Source: Komagataeibacter sucrofermentans DSM 15973
Lineage (GTDB): Bacteria > Pseudomonadota > Alphaproteobacteria > Acetobacterales > Acetobacteraceae
Length of the DNA: 64,000 nt
Direction of reading: 5' to 3'
Assembly: GCF_040581405.1 (NCBI RefSeq)
Contig: NZ_CP137157.1
Location: 2,313,001 to 2,377,000 of the forward strand
Below the pieces are notes generated by a model. The model did not search any database. It worked only from the letters and a program-made list of their open reading frames with translations, and had not been told where the DNA came from. Shown here piece after piece: positions 49,239 to 58,000 of this stretch. Every line of letters begins with the position of its first letter. Position 1 is the first letter of the stretch. Made by a program: the position numbers and the translations under genes.

Positions 49239-51721
49239 TTCAGGATGCCCAGCCCCTTGAGCAGGCCGCCAACCTTCTTCACATCAGGCGAGGCCTTGGA
49301 GTTGTTCAGCAGGCCAGCCGCGCCATTGGCGCCCCCTTCAGCCTTGGGGGCTGCCGTGGTGGGCTCGGGGCCGGTCGCGCCTTCACGCGCGGCCTTGAGG
49401 GTGGCCGGGCACGGATCGGTCACGGCATTGCTGTTCGAGCCGCCAAGCAGCAGGCCGATGGCGTAGCGCCCGTCAGACCCCGCATCCATCTTGGGGCGCG
49501 GCGCGCTGAGCGTGCCCCCTACGCGCAGCGGCACGGAAGCCCCGGTGCCACTGATCATGAGCTGCGGCACCAGATGCAGGTCAAGCGCCTGCGAGACCAT
49601 GCCCACCGTGCCCTTGCCGGTTACGGTCAGCGCATTGGTCTGCACGCCGATGGTATCGACATTGGCCGTGCCATTGGCCATGGCCATGTGCAGGCCAAAG
49701 CAGCGCAGCGCGATCGGGCCGGACCCCAGCGCGCCACGCGCGGCATCACCAAGCAGTTCGCCCAGCGCACTGCCGCTGACCGTGCCATTGACCATCGACA
49801 CGCCCAGATGCCCGTTCATGCCGTTACGCAGTTCGGTGCGGGTGTTGCCCTGCGTCCTGACCGAACCCACGACCTGTAGTGCGCCCTGCACCATGTTCGA
49901 AAGCCCGGCCTTGCTCTCCAGCCAGGCGGCGGGCAGCACCAGCGTGCCGATCGTGCCCGAAACGGTGGGGGTTTTGCCTGCCGTTGCATCCACCTCAAAC
50001 TGCCCGGACAGGCGGCGGCCCGTGCCTTCGGCCTGCAGGGGGTCAACCTTCAGCACGCCGTTGCGCAGGTTGATGTGGGTCAGGGCATTACGATAGGTAT
50101 CGCCCTCGAATTCCATCTGCGCCACCGTCAGGCGCAGGTCCATGTCCAGCTTGCGCAGTTCATCAAACGGCAGGGCCTCGTCATTCGCCTTGGCCTGCGC
50201 GGGGGCGGCGGTCACCTTTTTCGCATCCGCCTGCGCGGGCGGGCCCATCAGGGCATCGGCATTGAGCCAGCTTGCATCAATCGTGCCACTGACCAGCGGC
50301 ACCCCGCCCACGCCACCATGCACGGACAGGTCAAGGCCGCCCTTGAGCGCAAGCTGCGTGCTCTTGACCACCAGATCGGACAGCTGGAAATGCGCGCCGT
50401 TATCCTCGCTCACCAGATGGGTCGAAGCATCGAGATGATCGAGCACCGCGCCATTGGGCAGCGGCAGTTGCCCCGCCGAGGCCGTGACATTGACCACCGC
50501 GCGCGAACCGCCCAGCGTGCCCGCTACCCGCAGCGAGCCCGGATCACCCGACAGGTCGAGCGAAAGCGGCAGCGCCTCGGCCAGGTGCGACATCACCGCG
50601 GCATCAAGCTGCTGGAGCGAGCCGAGCGTGCCGGTCAGCTTCAGCCCCTTGCCCTGCCACTGGCCCTGGCTGTTGATGGTGACCGTATCCTTCGGCCCCG
50701 GCGCGTCAATCGACAGGCCCTGCAATGTCAGGCCCGACAGGTACTGCCCCGCATCAACCGCCCCCGTATCGAGGTGCAGCGAATTGAGCAGCGGCGTGCT
50801 GCCTTCCTTGTCGGCGGCACTGCCATCAACCACATTGGCCTTGAGCGTGAGGCGGCGCACGTCGGGCAGGTTCAGCCCCGGCACGAAGGCGTCGATCGCC
50901 CTGAGGCTGGCGATGTTGCCATCAACCGTGACGTTATAGCCCTTCATGTGGTCGGGGTCGGCCACGGTGCCATCAAGCGCAAGCTGCCCCACCTGCTCGC
51001 CGCCTGCCTTGAAAGCCGCCTTGAGCGCGACGGGCCAGCCGGCGCGCGCGGTGGAGGTGAGGTTGATCGAACCCGTATGCCCCGCCAGCGTAAAGCTGCC
51101 GGTATCGTTATGGCCCGCCACGTCGATCTCGGGCTTGCTGCCATCCACATCGGTCAGGTTGATGTGGTCGAGCGCCACCTTGCCCTTGCTGCCCGACAGG
51201 CGATCATCCCAGTCCACATCGGCATTGCTGATGCGGATGCTGCCGATCTGCACCTTCCAGTCCGATGCCGCCTGCTGGGTCTTGGCATCCGGCTTTGCGG
51301 TGGCCTGCGCGCCGGTGGGGGTCAGGCGCCAGTTGGCCATGCCCTGTTTGGTGCGTTCGAGGTGGATGACCGGATGGTCGAGCTTTAGGCCATCAAGCTG
51401 GATCTCGTGGTGCAGCAGCGCCATCAGGCCCACGCTGGCCTGCAGCCTGTCTGCCGTGACCATGTCGGTATAGGCCCCGCCTGCCATGTCTGACAGGCCC
51501 ACATCCTTCACCGAAAGCGAAAGGGTGGGGAAAACGCTGAACTCCAGCGCCCCCATGCGTACCTGCCGGCCGGTCTGTTTTTCAAGCGCGGCAATGGCCT
51601 TGGCGCGCACGGCATCGGGGTCGAGCATGGATTTGAGCACCAGCCCCCCGCCGCCTGCTATCACCACCAGGGCGACCGCCCCCCCGATCAGGATCCGTTT
51701 TGCATTTCCGTTCTGTGCCAT
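49235..51721 (-). CDS. AsmA-family envelope protein
   Basis: This 828-residue protein has one N-terminal membrane anchor (ILIGGAVALVVIAGGGGLVL) and a long periplasmic part. The AsmA signature is DPDAVRAKAIAALEKQTGRQ, then VRMGALEFSVFPTLSLSVKD. A large beta-rich middle and the conserved C-terminal AsmA_2 region (RTELRNGMNGHLGVSMVNGT, then a SGSALGELL segment) follow. AsmA-like proteins are long bridge-type proteins thought to move phospholipids between the membranes; the role here is inferred. The frame is open to 51934, but ATG at 51721 (MAQNGNAKRILIGG) gives the anchor at the N-terminus. It overlaps the ATP12 gene by 4 nt. Confidence 0.9.
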   Translation of the reverse strand: MAQNGNAKRILIGGAVALVVIAGGGGLVLKSMLDPDAVRAKAIAALEKQTGRQVRMGALEFSVFPTLSLSVKDVGLSDMAGGAYTDMVTADRLQASVGLMALLHHEIQLDGLKLDHPVIHLERTKQGMANWRLTPTGAQATAKPDAKTQQAASDWKVQIGSIRISNADVDWDDRLSGSKGKVALDHINLTDVDGSKPEIDVAGHNDTGSFTLAGHTGSINLTSTARAGWPVALKAAFKAGGEQVGQLALDGTVADPDHMKGYNVTVDGNIASLRAIDAFVPGLNLPDVRRLTLKANVVDGSAADKEGSTPLLNSLHLDTGAVDAGQYLSGLTLQGLSIDAPGPKDTVTINSQGQWQGKGLKLTGTLGSLQQLDAAVMSHLAEALPLSLDLSGDPGSLRVAGTLGGSRAVVNVTASAGQLPLPNGAVLDHLDASTHLVSEDNGAHFQLSDLVVKSTQLALKGGLDLSVHGGVGGVPLVSGTIDASWLNADALMGPPAQADAKKVTAAPAQAKANDEALPFDELRKLDMDLRLTVAQMEFEGDTYRNALTHINLRNGVLKVDPLQAEGTGRRLSGQFEVDATAGKTPTVSGTIGTLVLPAAWLESKAGLSNMVQGALQVVGSVRTQGNTRTELRNGMNGHLGVSMVNGTVSGSALGELLGDAARGALGSGPIALRCFGLHMAMANGTANVDTIGVQTNALTVTGKGTVGMVSQALDLHLVPQLMISGTGASVPLRVGGTLSAPRPKMDAGSDGRYAIGLLLGGSNSNAVTDPCPATLKAAREGATGPEPTTAAPKAEGGANGAAGLLNNSKASPDVKKVGGLLKGLGILK

Positions 51722-51752
51722 CTTACTTCCTGTCCTGTGGTGCCGGGCGGCA

Positions 51753-52730
51753 TTATGTGCGCCGTGCCGGGGCGGCGGCCGGGGCGACAAACCCGATCTG
51801 CCTGAATGTCTCGCGCATGTGAGGCGAAAGTTCGGCCTCGACCACCAGCGTGCCCCCGGCGGGGTGCGGCAGTTCCAGCCTGCGGGCGTGCAGGTGCAGC
51901 CTGTCGGCAAAACCGGTGACATGCGCCTTGTCACCCCCGTATTTCGGGTCGCCCAGTATGGGGTTGCCCAGCGCCTCGCAATGCACGCGTAGCTGGTGGG
52001 TGCGGCCTGTCAGCGGCGAGAGCGCCAGCCACGACATCTTGCGCGCCGCCGCATCCAGCACTTCATATTCCGACAGGGCATGCACGGCATCCGCATCTCC
52101 GCGCTCGGCCACTACGCTGATGGCCCCTGCTCCCGCGCCCAGCTTGGTCAAAGGCTGGTCGATGATGCCGGTGGCGGGCGACGGACGCCCCACAACCACG
52201 GCCCAGTAGACCTTGCGCACGTCACGCCCCCTGAAGGCGGCTGCCAGCTTGGCCGCAACGCCCGGCGTGCGGGCCACGAGCAGCAGGCCCGACGTGTCAC
52301 GGTCGATGCGGTGGACAAGACGGGGGCGCGGATCATCGGGATTTTCACGCAGGCCCTCGAGCAGCGCGTCGATATGGTGGGTGATGCCGGGGCCGCCCTG
52401 CACGGCAATGCCCGCAGGCTTGTTGAGCACAATCAGATGGTCATCGCGGTACAGCACCATCTTGTTGATCTCGCGCACCTGCCGCTCATCAAGCGGCCTG
52501 ACCGCCAGCGGCGGCGGGCGGTTGGCATTGGGGATGGGCGGCACGCGCACGGCCTGCCCCGGCGCAAGGCGGGTTGCGGCGGTGGCGCGCTTGCCATCCA
52601 CGCGCACCTGCCCCGTGCGGCACAGCTTTTGCAACGCGCCCTGCGTCAGGTGCGGGTAATGCCTGCGGAACCAGCGGTCGAGGCGGATATCGGCTTCGTC
52701 ATCGCTGACGGTAAGGGTAACGACACTCAT
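51753..52730 (-). CDS. RluA-family pseudouridine synthase (RluC-like)
   Basis: This 325-residue enzyme isomerises uridine in rRNA. It has an S4 domain (LDRWFRRHYPHLTQGALQKL) and the catalytic block RLVHRIDRDTSGLLLVARTP with the active-site Asp. LSPLTGRTHQLRVHCEALGN and LHLHARRLELPHPAGGTLVV complete the fold. The pattern is closest to RluC-type synthases; the exact target sites cannot be read from sequence. ATG at 52730 overlaps the rarA stop by 4 nt, so the two are coupled. A second family member is at 28591-29562. Confidence 0.88.
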   Translation of the reverse strand: MSVVTLTVSDDEADIRLDRWFRRHYPHLTQGALQKLCRTGQVRVDGKRATAATRLAPGQAVRVPPIPNANRPPPLAVRPLDERQVREINKMVLYRDDHLIVLNKPAGIAVQGGPGITHHIDALLEGLRENPDDPRPRLVHRIDRDTSGLLLVARTPGVAAKLAAAFRGRDVRKVYWAVVVGRPSPATGIIDQPLTKLGAGAGAISVVAERGDADAVHALSEYEVLDAAARKMSWLALSPLTGRTHQLRVHCEALGNPILGDPKYGGDKAHVTGFADRLHLHARRLELPHPAGGTLVVEAELSPHMRETFRQIGFVAPAAAPARRT

Positions 52731-54094
52731 GACCCACGGCTTTCGCGCACTCTGTTCCAACTGTCCAGCCGTCGCGCGACTTCACGTTCATATCCGCGGT
52801 CGGTCGGCTGGTACAGTTTTGGCCTGCGCATGCCATCGGGGAAGTAGTTCTGCCCCGATATGCCGCCCTCCGTATCATGGTCATATTCATAGCCCTTGCC
52901 ATAGCCGATATCCTTCATCAGCGCGGTGGGCGCGTTGAGGATGTGGGCTGGCGGCATGAGGCTGCCGGTGGCGCGTGCCGCCCGGCGGGCCATGTTGTAG
53001 CCCTTGTATACCGCGTTCGACTTGGGTGCCGTGGCCAGATGCACCACAAGCTGCGCAAGGGCCAGTTCCCCCTCCGGCGAGCCGAGGCGCTCGAAGGTTT
53101 CCCACGCGGCAACGGCCAACGGCAGGGCCTGGGGGTCGGCCATGCCCACGTCCTCGGCGGCGAAACGGGTGAGGCGGCGGGCGATGTAGCGCGGGTCCTC
53201 ACCACCTTCGAGCATGCGGGCGAACCAGTACAGCGCCGCATCAGGGTCGGAGCCGCGCAGGGATTTATGCAGCGCCGAGATGAGGTTGTAATGTTCCTCG
53301 CGGTCCTTGTCATACAGCGCCGCGCGGCGGGCGAGCAGGCGCGACAGGGCGGCGGGGTCAAGCGGTTCGCGCTGCGGCGGCAGGGCCAGAAGCTGCTCGA
53401 CCATGTTGAGCAGGTAGCGCCCGTCGCCATCAGCCATGGCGCGCAACGTTGCGCGGGCTTCGGGCGTAAGCGGCAGAGGCGTGCCGGTGGTGGCCTCGGC
53501 GCGGTCGAGCAACTGCTCCATCGCAGCATCATCCAGCCGGTGCAGCACCAGCACCTGGCAGCGTGAAAGCAGGGCGCTATTGAGCGCGAAGGACGGATTC
53601 TCGGTCGTGGCCCCCACCAGCACTACCGTGCCATCCTCCACCACCGGCAGGAAGCCATCCTGCTGGGCGCGGTTGAAGCGGTGAATTTCATCAACGAACA
53701 GAAGCGTGCCCCCGCCCGAGGCCGCCGTGCGCCGGGCCTCCTCAAACGCGCGCTTGAGGTCGGCAACACCCGAGAACACGGCCGAAAGCTGCACGAAGCG
53801 CAACCCGGCGGCGGCGGCAAGCAGGCGGGCGATGGTGGTCTTGCCCACGCCCGGGCCGCCCCACAAAATCAGGCTGGCGAGCGAGCCGCGCGCAAGCATC
53901 TGCCGCAGGCTGCCATCGGGGCCGAGCAGGTGGTCCTGACCTACCACCTCATCAAGCGTGGTGGGGCGCAGGCGGTCGGCAAGAGGCTGATTGCGGGCAG
54001 GCTGGGCGATGGGAGCCTGCGGAAACGCGACAGGGCCACGCGCGGGGGGCTGCGGGGCCGCGTTGCCAAACAGATCCGCCGGGCCATCATCCAT
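52727..54094 (-). CDS. rarA: Replication-associated recombination protein A (AAA+ ATPase)
   Basis: RarA/MgsA acts at stalled replication forks and is related to clamp-loader ATPases. The 455-residue product has LADRLRPTTLDEVVGQDHLL at the start of the AAA+ domain, Walker A LWGGPGVGKTTIARLLA, Walker B TLLFVDEIHRFNRAQQDGFL and sensor 1 VLVGATTENPSFALNSALLS. The C-terminal tetramerisation region contains HYNLISALHKSLRGSDPDAA and YKGYNMARRAA. The open frame reaches 54169. ATG at 54094 (MDDGPADLFG) fits the family. ATG at 54115 has an AGGAG only 3 nt away, too close. It is coupled to the pseudouridine synthase. Confidence 0.93.
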   Translation of the reverse strand: MDDGPADLFGNAAPQPPARGPVAFPQAPIAQPARNQPLADRLRPTTLDEVVGQDHLLGPDGSLRQMLARGSLASLILWGGPGVGKTTIARLLAAAAGLRFVQLSAVFSGVADLKRAFEEARRTAASGGGTLLFVDEIHRFNRAQQDGFLPVVEDGTVVLVGATTENPSFALNSALLSRCQVLVLHRLDDAAMEQLLDRAEATTGTPLPLTPEARATLRAMADGDGRYLLNMVEQLLALPPQREPLDPAALSRLLARRAALYDKDREEHYNLISALHKSLRGSDPDAALYWFARMLEGGEDPRYIARRLTRFAAEDVGMADPQALPLAVAAWETFERLGSPEGELALAQLVVHLATAPKSNAVYKGYNMARRAARATGSLMPPAHILNAPTALMKDIGYGKGYEYDHDTEGGISGQNYFPDGMRRPKLYQPTDRGYEREVARRLDSWNRVRESRGS

Positions 54095-54247
54095 GCTGTC
54101 TCGCCTGCCTGCCATATGCTCCTGCCTGTACGTGGTGCAACCGTGCCCCATTATGGGCTGTATCTGCATAGATTGGGAAGCATCATGGCCAATACCAGTC
54201 CCGGCGACATGATACTGGCGTATGTTATCTTGAAAAACAGGGATTTC

Positions 54248-54293
54248 TGAAGTTTTCGGGAAAAAGCTTCACCAAAAACTTCCTTCCGGTTTC
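54248..54293 (-). repeat. Dispersed intergenic repeat, half copy, inverted
   Basis: On the minus strand GGAAGTTTTTGGTGAAGC is followed by TTTTTCCCGAAAACTTC. The outer flanks pair directly (GAAGTTTT with AAAACTTC), as if the second hairpin had been lost. It lies upstream of rarA and of the AT-rich orphan. Confidence 0.7.
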
Positions 54294-54325
54294 TGGCAGG
54301 TTTACAGGCCGGGTTTTAAAATTTC

Positions 54326-54550
54326 ATGGATCAAGCAATGGACATCATAAAAAAGGGCATTATCCGATCAGGTGAATACAAGGGATGGGAGATCGAAATC
54401 GATGATGACACGGCCGGAGATACAACCGGTTATTACATATACATAAAGAACATGAAAACGGAGCCCAATACTGGATATGATTTGTGGTTCCTGAATATGG
54501 AGGAACTCAAAAACGAATTGACATTTTTTGATGTCGATTGGGATGCCTGA
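54326..54550 (+). CDS. Small AT-rich orphan protein of unknown function
   Basis: The 74-residue product is acidic and rich in aromatic residues: EYKGWEIEIDDDTAGDTTGY, then YIYIKN and DLWFLNMEELKNEL, ending FFDVDWDA. The W..EI..D..TGGY-like layout recalls small immunity-like proteins, but I do not recognise a family. Codon use is clearly AT-rich (many AAA, AAT, ATA codons) against a high-GC background, suggesting recent acquisition. Two dispersed repeat elements flank it at 54248-54293 and 54584-54624. ATG at 54338 is an alternative start. No good ribosome-binding site is seen for either. Confidence 0.6.
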   Translation: MDQAMDIIKKGIIRSGEYKGWEIEIDDDTAGDTTGYYIYIKNMKTEPNTGYDLWFLNMEELKNELTFFDVDWDA

Positions 54551-54583
54551 GGATTTCGATATATCCACACAATAAAACGAATA

Positions 54584-54624
54584 AACGTGTTTGGGTGCCG
54601 CCTTGTTTTCAGGAAAGGCGGCAT
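54584..54624 (-). repeat. Dispersed intergenic repeat, partial copy, inverted
   Basis: On the minus strand GCCGCCTTTCCTGAAAACAA, then GGCGGCACCCAAACACG, matches hairpin 2 and the 3' flank of the complete copies. It lies between the AT-rich orphan and the end of the MBOAT gene, where it could end the MBOAT transcript. Confidence 0.7.
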
Positions 54625-54639
54625 TGCCTGCACAGGCTT

Positions 54640-56016
54640 TCAGAACTGGAAATAGATGAACGCTTCTGGCGGCCTGCCCCCCACCAGAAACACCAGCAGC
54701 ACGAAAGCGACCCCCGCCGCCACCGCCAGCCAGGGTGTGGGCCGCATGCGCTCCAGCACCATCTGCTGCGAGGCGGGACCGATGACCGCAATGACCAGCG
54801 CAAGCCCCAGCACCACGGGGTGGCCCACCGCCACGCCACCGCCGCCATGCGCGCCCAGCATTCCCGCCAGCATGCGCCCTGCCGTGGGCAGGTCGGCAGC
54901 GCGGAACACTACCCATGTCAACAACACGAAGGTCATGGTCAACCCGTAGCCCATGCCCCGTGGCAAAGTGCGCCCGGTGCGGTCCCACCCGTGAGCGGTG
55001 GCGAGGGCTGCGCCATGCAGCAGGCCCCAGACCACGAAATTCCACCCCGCACCGTGCCACAGACCGGCCAGCCCCATGGTGGCCATGACGTTCGCCGCCT
55101 GCCGCGCGGGCGCACAGCGGTTGCCGCCCAGCGGAATATAGACGTAATCACGCAGGAAGCGTGACAGCGTCATGTGCCACCGCCGCCAGAAGTCACGCAC
55201 CGATACGGCCCGGTAAGGCGCATTGAAATTGAACGGCAGGCGGATGCCCATCATCAGCGCCATGCCGATCGCCATGTCCGAATAGCCGGAAAAATCGAAA
55301 TAGATCTGGAGCATGAAGCTCACAGCCGCCAGCCACGCCGCCCCCAGCGCCGGGGCATGGCCCATATGGGCTGCCTCGAACACCGGCGTGCACAGGCCGC
55401 CCAGCGTATCGGCCAGCCCGACCTTCTTGCCCAGCCCCAGCAGCAGCAGCAGGCCGCCCCGGCCAAGGTTTTCCCACATGGCGGGCCCACGCGGGCTGGC
55501 ATCGAACTGCGGAATCAGTTCGTTATGCCGCACGATGGGGCCTGCCACGAGTTGCGGGAAGAAGGTCACGAACTCCACAAAATCCGCCAGCCGGTAAACC
55601 CGCGCCTGCCCACGCCCGAGGTCAACGAGGTAGGATACTTTCTGGAACACGAAAAATGACAGCCCCAAGGGCAAAATCACCGGCCATGGCGCAGGCGCGC
55701 GCCCCATGGCGGCCAGCACGCAGCCCGCCAGCCAGAATGCGTATTTGAAGCCGAACAGCACCGCCAGATTGCCCGCAATGCCCAGCCACAGCCAGCCCCG
55801 CCACCGCGTGCGCCCCCACAATACGGCAACGCCCTGGCTGAAGCCGGTCATGCCCAGCAGAAAGGGCACGAACCGCCAGTCCCACAACCCGTAAAAGACA
55901 AGGGAGGCCGCGATGAGCACGGCCTGCCGGGCGCCCCTGCTGGCGGCTACGACATAATACAGCCCCAGCACCACCGGCAGGAAGACGAGCAGGAAAGGCT
56001 GGCCCGCAAACAGCAT
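54640..56016 (-). CDS. MBOAT-family membrane O-acyltransferase (AlgI/WssH-like)
   Basis: This 458-residue polytopic membrane protein with about ten hydrophobic helices resembles AlgI/DltB-type acyltransferases, which acetylate exopolysaccharides or cell-wall polymers. Signatures are VFQKVSYLVDLGRGQARVYR, FFPQLVAGPIVRHNELIPQF, FDFSGYSDMAIGMALMMGIR, RDFWRRWHMTLSRFLRDYVY and the catalytic His in GLWHGAGWNFVVWGLLHG. The usual SGNH-type partner (AlgJ/AlgX) is not adjacent, so the acetylation target is unclear; cellulose or acetan-like polymer are possibilities. Its ATG directly follows the stop of the flavoprotein gene (TGAATG), so they are co-transcribed. Confidence 0.88.
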   Translation of the reverse strand: MLFAGQPFLLVFLPVVLGLYYVVAASRGARQAVLIAASLVFYGLWDWRFVPFLLGMTGFSQGVAVLWGRTRWRGWLWLGIAGNLAVLFGFKYAFWLAGCVLAAMGRAPAPWPVILPLGLSFFVFQKVSYLVDLGRGQARVYRLADFVEFVTFFPQLVAGPIVRHNELIPQFDASPRGPAMWENLGRGGLLLLLGLGKKVGLADTLGGLCTPVFEAAHMGHAPALGAAWLAAVSFMLQIYFDFSGYSDMAIGMALMMGIRLPFNFNAPYRAVSVRDFWRRWHMTLSRFLRDYVYIPLGGNRCAPARQAANVMATMGLAGLWHGAGWNFVVWGLLHGAALATAHGWDRTGRTLPRGMGYGLTMTFVLLTWVVFRAADLPTAGRMLAGMLGAHGGGGVAVGHPVVLGLALVIAVIGPASQQMVLERMRPTPWLAVAAGVAFVLLVFLVGGRPPEAFIYFQF

Positions 56017-57249
56017 TCAGCCGCGACGTTCGGCCACGGCCTGCCCTGCCGCGTGCCCGCTGGCCCAGGCCCACTGGAAGTTGTAGCCCCCCAGCCAGCC
56101 GGTTACGTCCACCGCCTCGCCCACCATGAACAGCCCCGGTACGTCGCGTGCTTCCATATCACGCGAGGAGAGGCTGGCCGTATCCACGCCGCCGCGCGTC
56201 ACCTCGGCCTTCACGTAGCCTTCCGTACCATGCGGGTTGAGCCGCCAGGCCCCGAGCATGCCAGCCGTATCGGCCAGCACCGAATCAGGCAGGCCCGCAA
56301 GCTGACCTTCGGGCAGGCAGGAGCGCGCAAAAAGCTGGGCCAGGCGCTGCGGCAGCAGCATGGACAGCATGGCCACCCCGCCCGCGCGCGGGCGGTCGCG
56401 CTTGATCTCGAGCAGGCGCGCGGCTGCGTTGATGCCCGGAAGCAGGTCGATCTCGAGCGCCTCGCCCGGCTGCCAGTACGATGATGCCTGCAAGATGGCA
56501 GGCCCCGACAGTCCGCGATGGGTGAACACCATGCCATCGCGGAAGGTGGCATGACGCGCCTGCCGCCCTGCCCCCTCATGGCAGGTAATGCCCACATTGA
56601 CCGAAAGCCCGGCCAGCAGCTCCATCCACTCCCGGTCGCGCGCGCCAAAGGTCAGCGGCACGAGGGCGGGCGCGGGCGCCACCACGCGCAGCCCGAAACG
56701 GCGCGCGAGGTCATGCGCCAGCCCCGTGGCGCCAAGCTTGGGAATCGACAGCCCGCCTGTCGCCACGATCAGGCTCGGCGCATGGAACACGCCATGGTCG
56801 GTCTCGACGCGGTAATGGCCTGCCGCATCACGCGCCACGTCGATGATGCGGTGCGACAGGCGCATCTCCACGTGGCCTGCCGCGCATTCGCGCATGAGCA
56901 TGTCCACGATGTCACGCGCCGAGCGGTCACAGAAGAGCTGGCCCGCCGCCTTCTCGTGCCACGGAATGCGGTGGCGCTGCACAAGGGCCAGAAAATCGGC
57001 GGGCGTGTACCGCGCCAGCGCCGATTTGGCGAAGTGCGGATTGGCGGACAGGAACTGCCCCGCCCCCGCATCCATGTTGGTGAAGTTGCACCGCCCGCCG
57101 CCCGAGATAAGGATCTTGCGCCCCGCGTGCTGCGCGTGGTCGAGCACCACCACGCGCGCGCCACCCTGCCCCGCCGTGGCAGCGGCCATGAGGCCCGCCG
57201 CCCCCGCGCCCAGCACGATGGCGTCGTGACCGCCCCCCTGCGTTGTCAT
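56017..57249 (-). CDS. FAD-dependent flavoprotein of the BaiN/HI0933 (YhiN) family
   Basis: This 410-residue protein has an N-terminal Rossmann FAD site (DAIVLGAGAAGLMAAATAGQ) and the family block GRKILISGGGRCNFTNMDAG. A substrate domain and the C-terminal FAD motif VPGLFMVGEAVDVTGWLGGY, followed by NFQWAWASGHAAGQAVAERR, complete it. These are classic HI0933-family features. Members are often annotated as aminoacetone oxidase or BaiN, but their substrates in these bacteria are unknown. The start is ATG at 57249. fzlA lies 3 nt upstream and the MBOAT gene follows without a gap, so fzlA, this gene and the MBOAT gene probably form one operon. Confidence 0.87.
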   Translation of the reverse strand: MTTQGGGHDAIVLGAGAAGLMAAATAGQGGARVVVLDHAQHAGRKILISGGGRCNFTNMDAGAGQFLSANPHFAKSALARYTPADFLALVQRHRIPWHEKAAGQLFCDRSARDIVDMLMRECAAGHVEMRLSHRIIDVARDAAGHYRVETDHGVFHAPSLIVATGGLSIPKLGATGLAHDLARRFGLRVVAPAPALVPLTFGARDREWMELLAGLSVNVGITCHEGAGRQARHATFRDGMVFTHRGLSGPAILQASSYWQPGEALEIDLLPGINAAARLLEIKRDRPRAGGVAMLSMLLPQRLAQLFARSCLPEGQLAGLPDSVLADTAGMLGAWRLNPHGTEGYVKAEVTRGGVDTASLSSRDMEARDVPGLFMVGEAVDVTGWLGGYNFQWAWASGHAAGQAVAERRG

Positions 57250-57252
57250 GCG

Positions 57253-57921
57253 CTAGAAATCCAGGTCCGCGTAATGGGCGGGCGGCGTAAAGCCTGAAAT
57301 CCGGTCCTGCAGCACGGAGCGGAAGCATGGCCGGCTCTTGACGCGGGCGTACCAGTCCTTGGCGGCAGGCGCTCGCGACCAGTCCACATCATCAAGAAAG
57401 TCGAGGCAGGACAGATGGGCGGCGGCCGCAAAATCTGCCAGCGAGAGCTGGTTGCCCGCCAGCCACCGCCGCGTTTCCGCCAGCCAGTCGATATAGGCGA
57501 GGTGGGTGCGGATGTTGGCATACCCCGCCCGCAGCGCCGCCCCATCGGGGTTGCCGGTGCCGGAGATGCGCTTGTACACTTTCTCGGTCAGCAGGTTGCG
57601 CGAGACCTCGTGGCCGAATTTCTCGTCAAACCACACCACCAGCCTGCGCACCTCCACCCGCTCGGCCAGCGTGCGGCCAAGCAGCGGGGTGTCGGGGTAG
57701 GCTTCCTCAAGGTATTCGCAGATCACCCACGAATCCGGAATGCACAGCCCGGTGTCTTCCTGCAGCATGGGCACGGTGCCCGCGGGGTTGCGGTCAAGAT
57801 ACTCGGGGCGCTGTTCCCACACACGCTCGATCTTGAGTTCAAACGGCAGCCGCTTTTCGCCCATCACGAGGCGAACCTTGCGGGCATAGGGCGAAAGGGG
57901 AAGGTGGTACAGGATGCGCAT
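57253..57921 (-). CDS. fzlA: FtsZ-binding protein FzlA (glutathione S-transferase-like)
   Basis: FzlA is a GST-fold protein of alphaproteobacteria that curves FtsZ filaments and controls constriction; it is not thought to be a typical GST enzyme. The 222-residue product matches the family throughout: MRILYHLPLSPYARKVRLVM, NPAGTVPMLQEDTGLCIPDS, YLEEAYPDTPLLGRTLAERV and the FzlA-specific ending ISGFTPPAHYADLDF. The C-terminal tail with HYADLDF is a hallmark. ATG at 57921. It stands divergent from minCDE with about 80 nt between starts, which groups two FtsZ regulators. Confidence 0.87.
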   Translation of the reverse strand: MRILYHLPLSPYARKVRLVMGEKRLPFELKIERVWEQRPEYLDRNPAGTVPMLQEDTGLCIPDSWVICEYLEEAYPDTPLLGRTLAERVEVRRLVVWFDEKFGHEVSRNLLTEKVYKRISGTGNPDGAALRAGYANIRTHLAYIDWLAETRRWLAGNQLSLADFAAAAHLSCLDFLDDVDWSRAPAAKDWYARVKSRPCFRSVLQDRISGFTPPAHYADLDF

Positions 57922-58000
57922 GTTCCCGCTTTATTGCATTGCCACGCCCTTCGCCAAGCCCCGAGTACGGCCCATGCCACACATCCCTGCAAAACAGGTA

